Positions 17,560-25,886 of a stretch of 64,000 nucleotides of DNA are shown piece after piece. Under the pieces are notes generated by a model that saw only the letters and a list, made by a program, of their open reading frames with translations, did no database searches and was not told the origin of the DNA. Every line of letters starts with the position of its first letter. Position 1 is the first letter of the stretch. Origin of the DNA: Cellulophaga sp. Hel_I_12 (lineage in GTDB: Bacteria > Bacteroidota > Bacteroidia > Flavobacteriales > Flavobacteriaceae); assembly GCF_000799565.1 (NCBI RefSeq), contig NZ_JUHB01000001.1, positions 1,426,001 to 1,490,000 of the forward strand, read 5' to 3'. The translations under genes were made by a program, and so were the position numbers.

Positions 17560-19239
17560 ATGTTTGAGATTTCAGATTTAAAATCAAAAAAGCTTCCTGA
17601 GTTGCAGGAAATTGCAGACGGTTTAAAAGTACCCAAGTACAAAACCTTAAAAAAATTAGACCTAGTTTATCAAATTTTAGACGTTCAGGCTGCAAACCCA
17701 AAAGTAGTTCAAGAGGCACTCGGTAAAACAGTAACTGCCCCTGCCGAAAAACCACAAGTCAGAACACCAAGACCTAAGAAACCAAGAGTTCAAAAAACGG
17801 CAAATAATCCTGAAAAAAAAGAGGACAAAAAGGAAAGGATTGTCGCTAACAAACCAAATCCAAGACCTGTAAATAAGGACAATACTTCAAAACCAGCACA
17901 AGAACAAAAGGCTGAAACTACAAAAGAAGTACCAACCGCTCCAAAAAAGAATACGAACAATCCGAATCAAAAAAAGGATTTTCAAAAAAAGACACCGGTT
18001 CACACCAATCAGAATCAAAATACCAATCCGAATCAAAATAAACCTAATCCACGCCAAAAGCAGGAAAAGAACAATAATTTTGATAAAGATCTTAAAAACA
18101 GGTATAAAGAGCCTGAATATGAGTTCGACAGTATTATTGCTAGTGAAGGAGTTTTAGACATTATGCAAGACGGCTATGGTTTCTTGCGCTCCTCAGATTA
18201 TAACTATTTATCATCTCCCGATGATATTTATGTTTCACAATCACAAATTAGATTGTTTGGATTAAAAACTGGTGACACCGTTTTAGGAAATGTACGTCCA
18301 CCAAAAGAAGGTGAGAAATATTTTCCTTTAATAAAAGTGAATAAAATAAATGGTATAGATCCTCAAGTGGTTCGTGATCGAGTTTCTTTTGAGCATTTAA
18401 CACCTTTATTCCCTCAAGAAAAATTTAATTTATCAGACCGTCAAGGCACTATATCCACCAGAATTATCGATTTGTTTTCTCCCATAGGAAAAGGACAAAG
18501 GGGTATGATTGTAGCGCAACCAAAAACGGGTAAAACCATGTTGCTAAAAGACATTGCAAATGGTATTGCAGCCAACCACCCTGAGGTATATCAGATTATT
18601 TTATTAATAGATGAACGCCCGGAAGAAGTTACAGATATGCAACGCAATGTGCGTGGTGAAGTAGTGGCTTCGACTTTTGATAAAGAAGCAACAGAGCACG
18701 TTCGCGTAGCCAACATTGTTTTAGAAAAAGCAAAACGACTGGTAGAATGTGGGCACGATGTGGTTATTTTATTAGATTCTATTACAAGACTCGCAAGAGC
18801 TTACAATACAGTTCAACCAGCCTCCGGAAAGGTACTAAGTGGTGGTGTTGATGCCAATGCACTGCACAAGCCCAAACGTTTTTTCGGTGCGGCTAGAAAT
18901 ATTGAAGGTGGCGGATCACTATCTATCATCGCTACCGCCCTAACCGAAACTGGATCTAAAATGGACGAAGTTATCTTTGAAGAGTTTAAAGGAACAGGAA
19001 ATATGGAACTTCAGTTAGATCGTAAAATATCGAATAGAAGAATTTTCCCTGCTATTGATCTTACTTCTTCTAGCACCCGTAGGGATGATTTACTTTTAGA
19101 TGAAACTACCATACAGCGCATGTGGATTTTACGTAAATATTTAGCAGATATGAACCCAGTAGAAGCAATGGAGTTTATTGAGCAACGCATTAAACAAACT
19201 AAAAATAATGAAGAGTTTTTATTGACTATGAGTCAATAA
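17560..19239 (+). CDS. rho: Transcription termination factor Rho with long disordered N-terminal insert
   Basis: Rho is a hexameric RNA helicase that ends transcription. At 559 residues it is longer than the ~420 of E. coli Rho. An N-terminal Rho_N helix pack (1-~45) is followed by ~130 residues of Lys/Asn/Pro/Gln-rich low complexity (~55-185, with NPNQ-type repeats). The RNA-binding OB fold follows ([16 protein letters not shown] near 200) and then the RecA-like motor: Walker A PKTGKTML near 320, [13 protein letters not shown] near 345 and Walker [11 protein letters not shown] near 400. Disordered inserts in Bacteroidota Rho have been linked to condensate formation. A strong terminator follows. 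Confidence 0.97.
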   Translation: MFEISDLKSKKLPELQEIADGLKVPKYKTLKKLDLVYQILDVQAANPKVVQEALGKTVTAPAEKPQVRTPRPKKPRVQKTANNPEKKEDKKERIVANKPNPRPVNKDNTSKPAQEQKAETTKEVPTAPKKNTNNPNQKKDFQKKTPVHTNQNQNTNPNQNKPNPRQKQEKNNNFDKDLKNRYKEPEYEFDSIIASEGVLDIMQDGYGFLRSSDYNYLSSPDDIYVSQSQIRLFGLKTGDTVLGNVRPPKEGEKYFPLIKVNKINGIDPQVVRDRVSFEHLTPLFPQEKFNLSDRQGTISTRIIDLFSPIGKGQRGMIVAQPKTGKTMLLKDIANGIAANHPEVYQIILLIDERPEEVTDMQRNVRGEVVASTFDKEATEHVRVANIVLEKAKRLVECGHDVVILLDSITRLARAYNTVQPASGKVLSGGVDANALHKPKRFFGAARNIEGGGSLSIIATALTETGSKMDEVIFEEFKGTGNMELQLDRKISNRRIFPAIDLTSSSTRRDDLLLDETTIQRMWILRKYLADMNPVEAMEFIEQRIKQTKNNEEFLLTMSQ

Positions 19240-19260
19240 AAACAAACCTTATAGTATTAA

Positions 19261-19290
19261 AAGCCCGATAGTAACTTCTATCGGGTTTTT
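19261..19290 (+). terminator. Intrinsic terminator after rho
   Basis: An 8-bp stem (CCCGATAG at 19264-19271 with 19278-19285), extended by a G-T and two A-T pairs, is followed by a long T run. It lies 24 bp after the rho stop. Confidence 0.85.
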
Positions 19291-19405
19291 GTTTTTTTAC
19301 CAAATCCTGTTTATTTCGTATATTTTCAAATATATTTACGGAGCATTAGAATAATCCCCCCTAAAATCAAATGTATTTTTATGTCGTACCTTAAACACTT
19401 AAAAT

Positions 19406-20077
19406 ATGAAAAATTTAGGACTCACCCTGGCCGCTTTTGTGTTTCTTTTAGCCTGTAATACAGAAAAGAAACATACCGACGATACCGATCAAGAACCCCA
19501 AGAAGTAAAAGCTCCAAAACAGCTCATTAGTATACCCGAGGCAAAAAATGGCTATGACAATTATACCAATAAAAGAGTAAAGCTAATTGAAGCTTCAGAA
19601 GACCCTTCCGAAGATGGTTCAAAATTTATAGCTTCAAGATTTGGAGAATACGATCTTGAAACGGTAAAAAACTACATTGCGTATGTTGAACAAGAAGCTA
19701 AGGCTTCTGGAGTAAAGGTTGAAACCTTACGTTTTTATTTTTCAACCTACCCAGATAAAAAAGAAGATGCGCAACATAGGGAAATTAAGCATCCCAGACA
19801 GAATACTTTTTTTATTTTACCCACCATGAAAGTGGACAGTATAAACCTGGGCTTTTATATTAAGCGCCTAAGTAATGGAAAAAAAGAAGCGCTATTAATT
19901 CGCGACTACCCTGGAATTTTAGGTAAAGGATTAGGCCAAACTACAACTACTCAAAAGTCGTTTGCATCGATGCTACCTATTTTTAAGAAAAATGCTTTTC
20001 AAGACGATGATGAAAGCCTAATATTGAATGATTCACATATGCAACCGCCGCCTGAACAAGGCTCAGATTTTAATTAA
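19406..20077 (+). CDS. Lipoprotein of unknown function
   Basis: I do not recognise this 223-residue protein. It starts with a lipoprotein signal (FVFLLAC, acceptor Cys17) followed by an acidic, hydrophilic linker rich in Asp, Glu and Thr. The middle (~60-170) has mixed alpha/beta character without known catalytic motifs. The C-terminus is polar (PPPEQGSDFN). It stops 2 bp before the next gene, a multi-helix membrane protein, so the two are cotranscribed and may act together at the inner membrane. Confidence 0.8.
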   Translation: MKNLGLTLAAFVFLLACNTEKKHTDDTDQEPQEVKAPKQLISIPEAKNGYDNYTNKRVKLIEASEDPSEDGSKFIASRFGEYDLETVKNYIAYVEQEAKASGVKVETLRFYFSTYPDKKEDAQHREIKHPRQNTFFILPTMKVDSINLGFYIKRLSNGKKEALLIRDYPGILGKGLGQTTTTQKSFASMLPIFKKNAFQDDDESLILNDSHMQPPPEQGSDFN

Positions 20078-20079
20078 TT

Positions 20080-20778
20080 ATGTGGCGAATAGTTGATCTG
20101 TTTTTAGAAAATTCGTTTGTCCTGTTTTATGGCTTAACCCTAATTTTAGCTTTGGTTCAATACCCCAAGTATTTTGATACGCCTTTAAAATATTACCCTA
20201 TTTTACTGATGTATACGTTTCTAAATGAATTATTAGGCTATTTAATCTCGAAAGATTTTGAATTCAACCCCTTATTTTCAGAACTATATTCAGATAACAA
20301 TGTAGTTTTCTATAATAGCTATAGTTTTATTTATTTTATTTATTTTTTATATGTCTTTCGCAGTTTCATTTCATCGGAAACGAATAAAAAACAGCTCTTA
20401 ATACTTGGCTTTGGTTTTATCGTGATGAGTATTTTAAACTCGTTTTTTCAGGACTTTTTATTAAAACCTCAAATTTACGCCTATATCTATGGAGGCCTTG
20501 CGCTCAGCTATAGCATCATCTTGTACCTAAAAGAAAATAAGGGTGTCTTAAGGCGTAAGATCATAAAACTAAGCTTACTATTTTGGATTAGTGTAGGATT
20601 GCTAATATTCCATATTGGGTATACTCCGATAAAAATTTATTATACCTTTTCAAGATTTTCCGATCTCGAACTATACTATGCATTAAGAAGAGTACACCTG
20701 ACCTTAGTAGGTGTGATGTATAGCTTTATTATTTACGGCTTTTTACAATTAAAAGGAAAGTTTAAGACCATGAAATAA
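20080..20778 (+). CDS. Multi-pass membrane protein of unknown function
   Basis: This 232-residue protein is very hydrophobic, with about seven predicted helices (for example SFVLFYGLTLILALV, YSFIYFIYFLYVF, ILGFGFIVMSIL, IYGGLALSYSIILYL, LSLLFWISVGLLIFHI and LTLVGVMYSFIIYGFL). There is no recognisable kinase, transporter or enzyme domain. It follows the lipoprotein gene by 2 bp, so a joint function is likely. A shared terminator with rpsT follows. Confidence 0.8.
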   Translation: MWRIVDLFLENSFVLFYGLTLILALVQYPKYFDTPLKYYPILLMYTFLNELLGYLISKDFEFNPLFSELYSDNNVVFYNSYSFIYFIYFLYVFRSFISSETNKKQLLILGFGFIVMSILNSFFQDFLLKPQIYAYIYGGLALSYSIILYLKENKGVLRRKIIKLSLLFWISVGLLIFHIGYTPIKIYYTFSRFSDLELYYALRRVHLTLVGVMYSFIIYGFLQLKGKFKTMK

Positions 20779-20781
20779 AAA

Positions 20782-20809
20782 AAACGCCCCATCAAAAGAT
20801 AGGGCGTTT
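20782..20809. terminator. Bidirectional terminator between the membrane protein gene and rpsT
   Basis: An 8-bp stem (AAACGCCC at 20782-20789 with 20802-20809) is flanked by A and T tracts. It lies between convergent genes and can serve both. Confidence 0.8.
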
Positions 20810-20843
20810 ATTAGCCTAAAATTTTTCTACACAGTATAGCTGT

Positions 20844-21095
20844 TTATAACGAAGCTATTTGCTTAGATAATTTACTTTTTAAGTTAGCAGCCTTGTTTGA
20901 ATGTATGATATTTCGCTTCGCTAATCTATCAATCATACTAACAACAGTAGGATATAAGGTCTCTGCAGCTTTTTTATCTTCTTCAGCACGCAATTTTCTC
21001 AACGCATTACGCATTGTTTTGTGTTGGTACTTATTACGTAAACGTACTGCTTCGTTTCTTCTAATTCTTTTTAATGCTGACTTGTGATTTGCCAT
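20844..21095 (-). CDS. rpsT: 30S ribosomal protein S20
   Basis: S20 binds 16S rRNA in the small subunit. This 83-residue basic, helical protein begins [18 protein letters not shown], the S20 signature, and contains [12 protein letters not shown] and [18 protein letters not shown] in the middle and C-terminal helices. It lies 101 bp downstream of two tRNA-Glu genes on the same strand, so read-through from that unit is possible. Confidence 0.96.
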   Translation of the reverse strand: MANHKSALKRIRRNEAVRLRNKYQHKTMRNALRKLRAEEDKKAAETLYPTVVSMIDRLAKRNIIHSNKAANLKSKLSKQIASL

Positions 21096-21196
21096 TTCTT
21101 TTTATTTAAATTGATAATGAAAAATTAAAAATTAAGATCAGTCTTTACTAACTTTCAACTTAACATTTATAGTTTTCAATGTATACATTGAACTTG

Positions 21197-21268
21197 TAGT
21201 CCGTAGGGGAATCGAACCCCTGTTACCAGGATGAAAACCTGGCGTCCTAACCCCTAGACGAACGGACC
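21197..21268 (-). tRNA. tRNA-Glu (anticodon UUC), second copy in transcription order
   Basis: The 72-nt gene folds as a cloverleaf on the minus strand. The acceptor stem starts GGTCCGT and pairs with ACGGACT, with A as discriminator. The anticodon stem CCAGG/CCTGG encloses loop TTTTCAT, giving anticodon TTC. The T arm AGGGGTTCGATTCCCCT is standard. CCA is not encoded. It is identical to the copy at 21315. Confidence 0.96.
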
Positions 21269-21276
21269 ATTAAACC

Positions 21277-21308
21277 AATACTGAATTATGAAACCATAAT
21301 TCAGTATT
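21277..21308. other. Perfect 14-bp hairpin between the two tRNA-Glu genes
   Basis: The arms AATACTGAATTATG (21277-21290) and 21295-21308 pair perfectly around a 4-nt loop. No long T run follows on the minus strand, so a processing site in the tRNA precursor is as likely as a terminator. Confidence 0.6.
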
Positions 21309-21314
21309 TTCTTG

Positions 21315-21386
21315 TAGTCCGTAGGGGAATCGAACCCCTGTTACCAGGATGAAAACCTGGCGTCCTAACCCCTAGACGAACGGACC
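21315..21386 (-). tRNA. tRNA-Glu (anticodon UUC), first copy in transcription order
   Basis: It has the same 72-nt sequence and cloverleaf as the copy at 21197, with anticodon TTC and no encoded CCA. Its 5' end lies 22 bp downstream of a well-formed promoter (21409-21438). Confidence 0.96.
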
Positions 21387-21408
21387 ATCGCTTGTGCAAT
21401 TGCGGATG

Positions 21409-21438
21409 CAAAAATACAACTATTTTTAACTATTGCAA
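21409..21438 (-). promoter_or_regulatory. Promoter of the tRNA-Glu pair
   Basis: On the minus strand the pattern is TTG (21438-21436), 19 bp, TATTTTTG (21416-21409). Both elements and the spacing match the Bacteroidota consensus. It sits between the proS stop and the first tRNA. Confidence 0.75.
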
Positions 21439-21462
21439 TAGGGAACTAATTTTTTTTTAAAA

Positions 21463-22938
21463 TTAATATGCCTTAGCAAATAACACCCTTTTATTAGAGG
21501 GTTTTCCAGTTACCATACAAGCCCCTTCTTCCAGAACTGCATCTATGGGAATACAACGTATAGTAGCCTTGGTCTCGTTTTTAACTTTTTCTTCTGTCTC
21601 TTTACTACCATCCCAATGGGCCGCGATAAAACCACCTTTTGCCTCTAAAACTTTTTTAAATTCTTCGTAGCTATTTACCTCAGTAATATGATTTTCACGG
21701 AAATCGAAGGCTTTTTTGTAAATATTTTGTTGAATATCTTCTAATAAAAATTCAATTTTATCCAAAACAAGAGCTGCCGCTACAGTTTCTTTTTCTAAGG
21801 TATCACGACGTGCAACTTCAAAAGTTTGGTTATCCATATCTCTTTGACCGATAGCCAAACGAACTGGTACGCCTTTGAGCTCGTACTCCGCAAATTTAAA
21901 CCCTGGTTTATACGTATCTCTATCGTCAAATTTAACGGAGATCCCTTTTGCTCTTAGGTCTTTTACTAGAGGCTGCACTCTTTCTGAAATTAAATCTAAC
22001 TGCTCTAGTCCCTTGTAAATAGGTACAATTACTACTTGTATCGGTGCTAATTTTGGAGGTAAAACCAAACCAAGATCATCGCTATGGGTCATAACTAAAG
22101 CCCCCATCAATCGTGTTGAAACACCCCATGAAGTAGCCCACACATATTCTTGGGTTCCTTCTTTTGTAGCGAATTTTACATCAAATGCCTTTGCAAAATT
22201 TTGCCCTAAAAAATGCGATGTACCTGCTTGTAAGGCCTTCCCATCTTGCATCAAAGCTTCTATACAATAGGTATCTAAAGCTCCTGCAAAGCGCTCACTT
22301 TCTGTTTTCGTTCCTTTGATAACGGGCATTGCCATAAATTCTTCTGCAAACTCAGCATAAACCTCCATCATTTGCTTTGCTTCACTAATGGCTTCTGCTT
22401 CGGTGGCATGTGCCGTATGGCCTTCTTGCCATAAAAATTCAGCGGTACGCAAAAATAATCGCGTTCGCATTTCCCAACGCACCACATTAGCCCATTGGTT
22501 TATTAAAATTGGTAAATCTCTATAGGATTGAATCCATCGTCTATAAGTATCCCAAATTATAGTTTCAGAAGTTGGTCTCACAATTAGCTCTTCTTCTAAT
22601 TTAGCATCAGGATCTACAATAATTCCGCTCCCATCTTCTGCATTTTTAAGCCTATAGTGCGTAACTACCGCACATTCCTTCGCAAAACCTTCAACGTGGC
22701 TCGCTTCTTTACTTAAATACGATTTTGGAATAAATATTGGGAAATAAGCATTCTCGTGACCTGTCTCTTTAAATCTTTTATCTAAAGCCGCCTGCATTTT
22801 TTCCCAGATAGCATATCCATAAGGTTTTATAACCATACAGCCTCTTACACCAGAGTTTTCAGCTAGATCAGCTTGTACAACTAATTCATTATACCATTTA
22901 GAATAATCTTCGCTTCTTTTCGTTAATTTTTTACTCAT
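21463..22938 (-). CDS. proS: Prolyl-tRNA synthetase, archaeal/eukaryotic-type without editing insert
   Basis: ProS charges tRNA-Pro. At 491 residues it is the short form: the INS editing domain of the long bacterial type is absent. Class II motifs are visible, namely motif 2 around [20 protein letters not shown] and motif 3 around [13 protein letters not shown]. The anticodon-binding domain follows ([32 protein letters not shown]). The C-terminal extension ([24 protein letters not shown]) is typical of this type. It lies upstream of the tRNA-Glu pair but these have their own promoter. Confidence 0.96.
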   Translation of the reverse strand: MSKKLTKRSEDYSKWYNELVVQADLAENSGVRGCMVIKPYGYAIWEKMQAALDKRFKETGHENAYFPIFIPKSYLSKEASHVEGFAKECAVVTHYRLKNAEDGSGIIVDPDAKLEEELIVRPTSETIIWDTYRRWIQSYRDLPILINQWANVVRWEMRTRLFLRTAEFLWQEGHTAHATEAEAISEAKQMMEVYAEFAEEFMAMPVIKGTKTESERFAGALDTYCIEALMQDGKALQAGTSHFLGQNFAKAFDVKFATKEGTQEYVWATSWGVSTRLMGALVMTHSDDLGLVLPPKLAPIQVVIVPIYKGLEQLDLISERVQPLVKDLRAKGISVKFDDRDTYKPGFKFAEYELKGVPVRLAIGQRDMDNQTFEVARRDTLEKETVAAALVLDKIEFLLEDIQQNIYKKAFDFRENHITEVNSYEEFKKVLEAKGGFIAAHWDGSKETEEKVKNETKATIRCIPIDAVLEEGACMVTGKPSNKRVLFAKAY

Positions 22939-23030
22939 ATTTAACAGTTTGGCACAAATCTTGCGACTTTATTTAGAAAATAGTTCGGTAAAACTAACTA
23001 TTTTTACAATGTTCAACAATTAAATTTTTA

Positions 23031-24311
23031 ATGATGACACATACCCTACCCTACAGCACTATTAAAACAACACTATTTATAGCAATAACATCCCTATTTA
23101 TGGTCTCTTGTGGTTCTTATCAACAATCATCGTATTACGATACAGATGGTATTTATTCGAATCCCAATACTAATCGCGTTTTAGTTGAAAATAATCCGAG
23201 ACAAGTACAAATTCAACAACAAAATGCTAGTAATCAATATGCCGATTACTTCGGAAGAAGAGCTGATCAATATCAAGAGATAATTGATAGTGAAATTTTC
23301 ACGGACGTTGATGGGTATTACAGCCAACCGATTGATGATGGTTCGGGTGTGGCGTATCAAAACGACAATTACGATAACAATTTCAATGATTATAATGGCC
23401 AAGGTGGTTGGGGACAGAACCCAACTAGTGTGTCTATTAACTACTATGACAATTTTGGCGGCTTCGGCGGCTGGGGTTTTGATCCATTCTGGGGAGGCGG
23501 CTGGGGCGGCTTTAATCACTGGGGTGGTGGTTGGGGCTGGAACAACTGGGGCTGGGGTGGCGGCTTAGGTTGGAACAACTGGCGTGGTGGCTGGGGCTGG
23601 AACAACTGGGGTTGGGGCGGTGGCTTCGGCTGGAACAATTGGGGTTGGGGCGGTGGCTTCGGCTGGAACAATTGGGGCGGTGGTTATGGCTGGAACAATA
23701 ATTTTTACAATAATAGAAATTTTGCCTACACCAATGGAAGAAGAGGCAATTACCGGACCAATACTGTAGGGACCAGATCCTATACGAACACAGCATTGAG
23801 AGGCAGAGCTGATGTAACAAATAATAGTCGCTACAGAAGTACTACAACAGGAAGAGATTCAAGAAATACTTCAGTGTACAGGTCAGGTACGTCATCGAAC
23901 AGAAATACCAGTTATAGAACTGCCAGAAGCTCGAGAGTTCAACCCAATTATAATAGAAGTTCTCGAAATACAAGCATTTACAATAGAGGGAATACCAACA
24001 GGAGTACCTACCAAAGAGGTAACTCTTCAGGCACCTACCAAAGAGGTAATACTTCAGGCAGCTACAGGAGCTCAAGAAGTAGTGCACCAACTAGAACGTA
24101 CTCTCCTAGCAATAGCTCAAGAAGTTCGTCTGGCGGAACGTATAGAAGCTCCGGAAGTAGCTCTCGAGGCTCCTCACCTGCTGTAAGAAGTTCAAGCAGC
24201 AGCAGAAGTTCTGCACCAGCAACAAGAAGCTCAAGCAGTAGCAGCAGAAGTTCCTCTGGATCTTCAAGGTCTTCCTCTAGCAGCAGCAGAGGCAGTAGTA
24301 GAGGAAATTAA
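23031..24311 (+). CDS. Low-complexity lipoprotein with Gly/Trp/Asn repeats and a Ser/Arg-rich tail
   Basis: This 426-residue protein has no recognised family. A lipoprotein signal ends in VSC (acceptor Cys27), so it is probably surface or periplasm anchored. Residues ~142-223 are built from near-identical 11-residue units (GWGGGFGWNNW). From ~283 to the end the chain is Ser/Arg/Gly/Asn-rich with long Ser runs. The DNA of the repeat block is itself a 33-bp tandem repeat, so length may vary between strains. Base composition of this block is far more GC-rich than its neighbours because of Gly and Trp codons. The OmpP1-like porin gene starts 26 bp downstream. Confidence 0.8.
   Translation: MMTHTLPYSTIKTTLFIAITSLFMVSCGSYQQSSYYDTDGIYSNPNTNRVLVENNPRQVQIQQQNASNQYADYFGRRADQYQEIIDSEIFTDVDGYYSQPIDDGSGVAYQNDNYDNNFNDYNGQGGWGQNPTSVSINYYDNFGGFGGWGFDPFWGGGWGGFNHWGGGWGWNNWGWGGGLGWNNWRGGWGWNNWGWGGGFGWNNWGWGGGFGWNNWGGGYGWNNNFYNNRNFAYTNGRRGNYRTNTVGTRSYTNTALRGRADVTNNSRYRSTTTGRDSRNTSVYRSGTSSNRNTSYRTARSSRVQPNYNRSSRNTSIYNRGNTNRSTYQRGNSSGTYQRGNTSGSYRSSRSSAPTRTYSPSNSSRSSSGGTYRSSGSSSRGSSPAVRSSSSSRSSAPATRSSSSSSRSSSGSSRSSSSSSRGSSRGN
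23524..23700 (+). repeat. 33-bp tandem repeat inside the Gly/Trp/Asn lipoprotein gene
   Basis: The block encodes 11-residue Gly/Trp/Asn units. The copies beginning at 23611 and 23644 are identical over the whole 33-bp period; upstream copies differ by a few substitutions. The period is a multiple of three, so slippage would keep the frame. Confidence 0.85.
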
Positions 24312-24337
24312 AAAAGATAAAAATAAAAGAAATTCGA

Positions 24338-25837
24338 ATGAAAAAATATCTTATCGTAACATCCCTATTGGTTTGTTCCTATGTTACTGCTCAAAACATA
24401 AATGATGTGTTAAGATACAGCACTGATAATACGCAAGGCACGGCTAGATACCAAGCCATGAGTGGGGCTTTTGGAGCTTTAGGAGGGGATTTGTCATCTC
24501 TAAATGTAAACCCGGCAGGCTCCGCTGTTTTCAACAATAGCTTAATAAGTTTTACTGGAAGCAATTATAATGTGAAAAATATTGCGGGAGCATCTCCTGA
24601 AATTTCTACTAATAATCCAGCCTTAAACCAAATTGGTGGTGTTTTTGTATTTAAAACTTTAAATCAAGACACGGATTGGAAAAAAATTAGTGTTGCTTTG
24701 AACTATGATCGAGTTCAGAATTTTGACAACAGCATTTCTTCGCGCTATTCAACAGCCACAGGAATTGACCAGTATTTTTTAAATTTTGCTCAAGGTACTC
24801 CCTTAGGCCCCATAAAATTACAGGATGGAGAATTCATTGAGGATGCCTATTTAGATATTGGCGCTAGCCTTGGATACGGCAATCAACAGGCTTTTTTAGG
24901 GATATTTGGAGGCATCATTGATGCAGTCGACCCCAATGATGATGCTAATGTTGATTATGTGAGTTTAACAAAATATAGCTCGACCGTAAATCAAAATTAT
25001 AGAAAAACAAGTTTTGGGTATAATGACAAGTTTACGGCAAACGTGGCTACTCAATACCAAAACAATTTGTATCTCGGAGCTTCCTTAAATTTTCATAGTA
25101 TTTTTTCTGATCAATTAACTGAAATCTCAGAGAGCGGTTATGATTCAGATTCTCAGGTACGTTCAGCTTCATTTGATAATTTTTTGAGAACACAAGGAAC
25201 GGCTTTTTCATTCAGCTTAGGTGCTATAGCAAAGCTTAACGAAAACATTAGAGTTGGCGGAAGTTACCAATCGCCTACTTGGTATCGTTTAGATGATGAA
25301 TTTTCACAACGCATTAATTCGAACTTAGCCGATGTGGATATTAATTTTATCAATTTTGACGTGATCAACTTATACGAAAGGTACACCATCAAAACACCTG
25401 AAAAATTAACGGGGAGTCTCGCTTTAGTTTTTGGTAAAAACGGACTTTTGAGCGTTGATTATGGATACCAAGATATGTCTAAAGCGGAATTAAAACCAGA
25501 ATCTGATCCAAACTTCGCTTCTGAAAATAATTTTATTAGAAATCAATTACAAGCTGTTTCAAGCCTTAGAATTGGTGGGGAATACAGAATTGAGAGAGTT
25601 AGTTTACGCGGAGGATACAGGTATGAACAAAGTCCTTATATCAATAACACTATTGGTGATTTGAATGGAGCCTCAGGAGGTATTGGTTATGATTTTGGAC
25701 CCAGCAGGCTTGATTTTGCTTTAAGTAGTGCCAAACAAGATAGATTAAGCTCTATTTTAAGTACTGACGCTTCACCCTCATTGAATATTGCCACTAGAAA
25801 TACGAATGCTACTTTGACGTACACCGTAAATTTTTAA
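24338..25837 (+). CDS. OmpP1/FadL/TodX-family outer-membrane transport protein
   Basis: This 499-residue protein has a signal peptide (1-18, ending VTAQ) and then the family opening RYQAMSGAFGALGGDLSSLN with VNPAGSAVF, which in FadL proteins forms the N-terminal hatch. The rest shows amphipathic strands of a 14-strand-type barrel and ends in aromatic F (TLTYTVNF), a barrel C-terminal signal. The family takes up hydrophobic compounds across the outer membrane. It follows the repeat lipoprotein closely. A bidirectional terminator lies after the stop. Confidence 0.88.
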   Translation: MKKYLIVTSLLVCSYVTAQNINDVLRYSTDNTQGTARYQAMSGAFGALGGDLSSLNVNPAGSAVFNNSLISFTGSNYNVKNIAGASPEISTNNPALNQIGGVFVFKTLNQDTDWKKISVALNYDRVQNFDNSISSRYSTATGIDQYFLNFAQGTPLGPIKLQDGEFIEDAYLDIGASLGYGNQQAFLGIFGGIIDAVDPNDDANVDYVSLTKYSSTVNQNYRKTSFGYNDKFTANVATQYQNNLYLGASLNFHSIFSDQLTEISESGYDSDSQVRSASFDNFLRTQGTAFSFSLGAIAKLNENIRVGGSYQSPTWYRLDDEFSQRINSNLADVDINFINFDVINLYERYTIKTPEKLTGSLALVFGKNGLLSVDYGYQDMSKAELKPESDPNFASENNFIRNQLQAVSSLRIGGEYRIERVSLRGGYRYEQSPYINNTIGDLNGASGGIGYDFGPSRLDFALSSAKQDRLSSILSTDASPSLNIATRNTNATLTYTVNF

Positions 25838-25859
25838 TAGTAAAGAAATTTATTGTTTT

Positions 25860-25886
25860 AAAAGACCTACAGTTTGTGGGTCTTTT
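25860..25886. terminator. Bidirectional terminator between the OmpP1-like gene and the T9SS cargo gene
   Basis: An 11-bp hairpin (AAAAGACC at 25860-25867 with GGTCTTTT at 25879-25886, plus three inner pairs, loop AGTTT) lies between convergent stops, with T-rich flanks on both strands. The minus-strand gene's stop region begins at the hairpin edge. Confidence 0.85.

Noticed and set aside
23524..23700. Repeat block considered as a CRISPR array
   Set aside because: The units are contiguous, have no spacers and stay in frame within a coding sequence.
23181..24090. Several open frames opposite or shifted relative to the repeat lipoprotein gene
   Set aside because: They arise from the GC-rich repeat composition; the plus-strand frame has a lipoprotein signal and sensible repeats.
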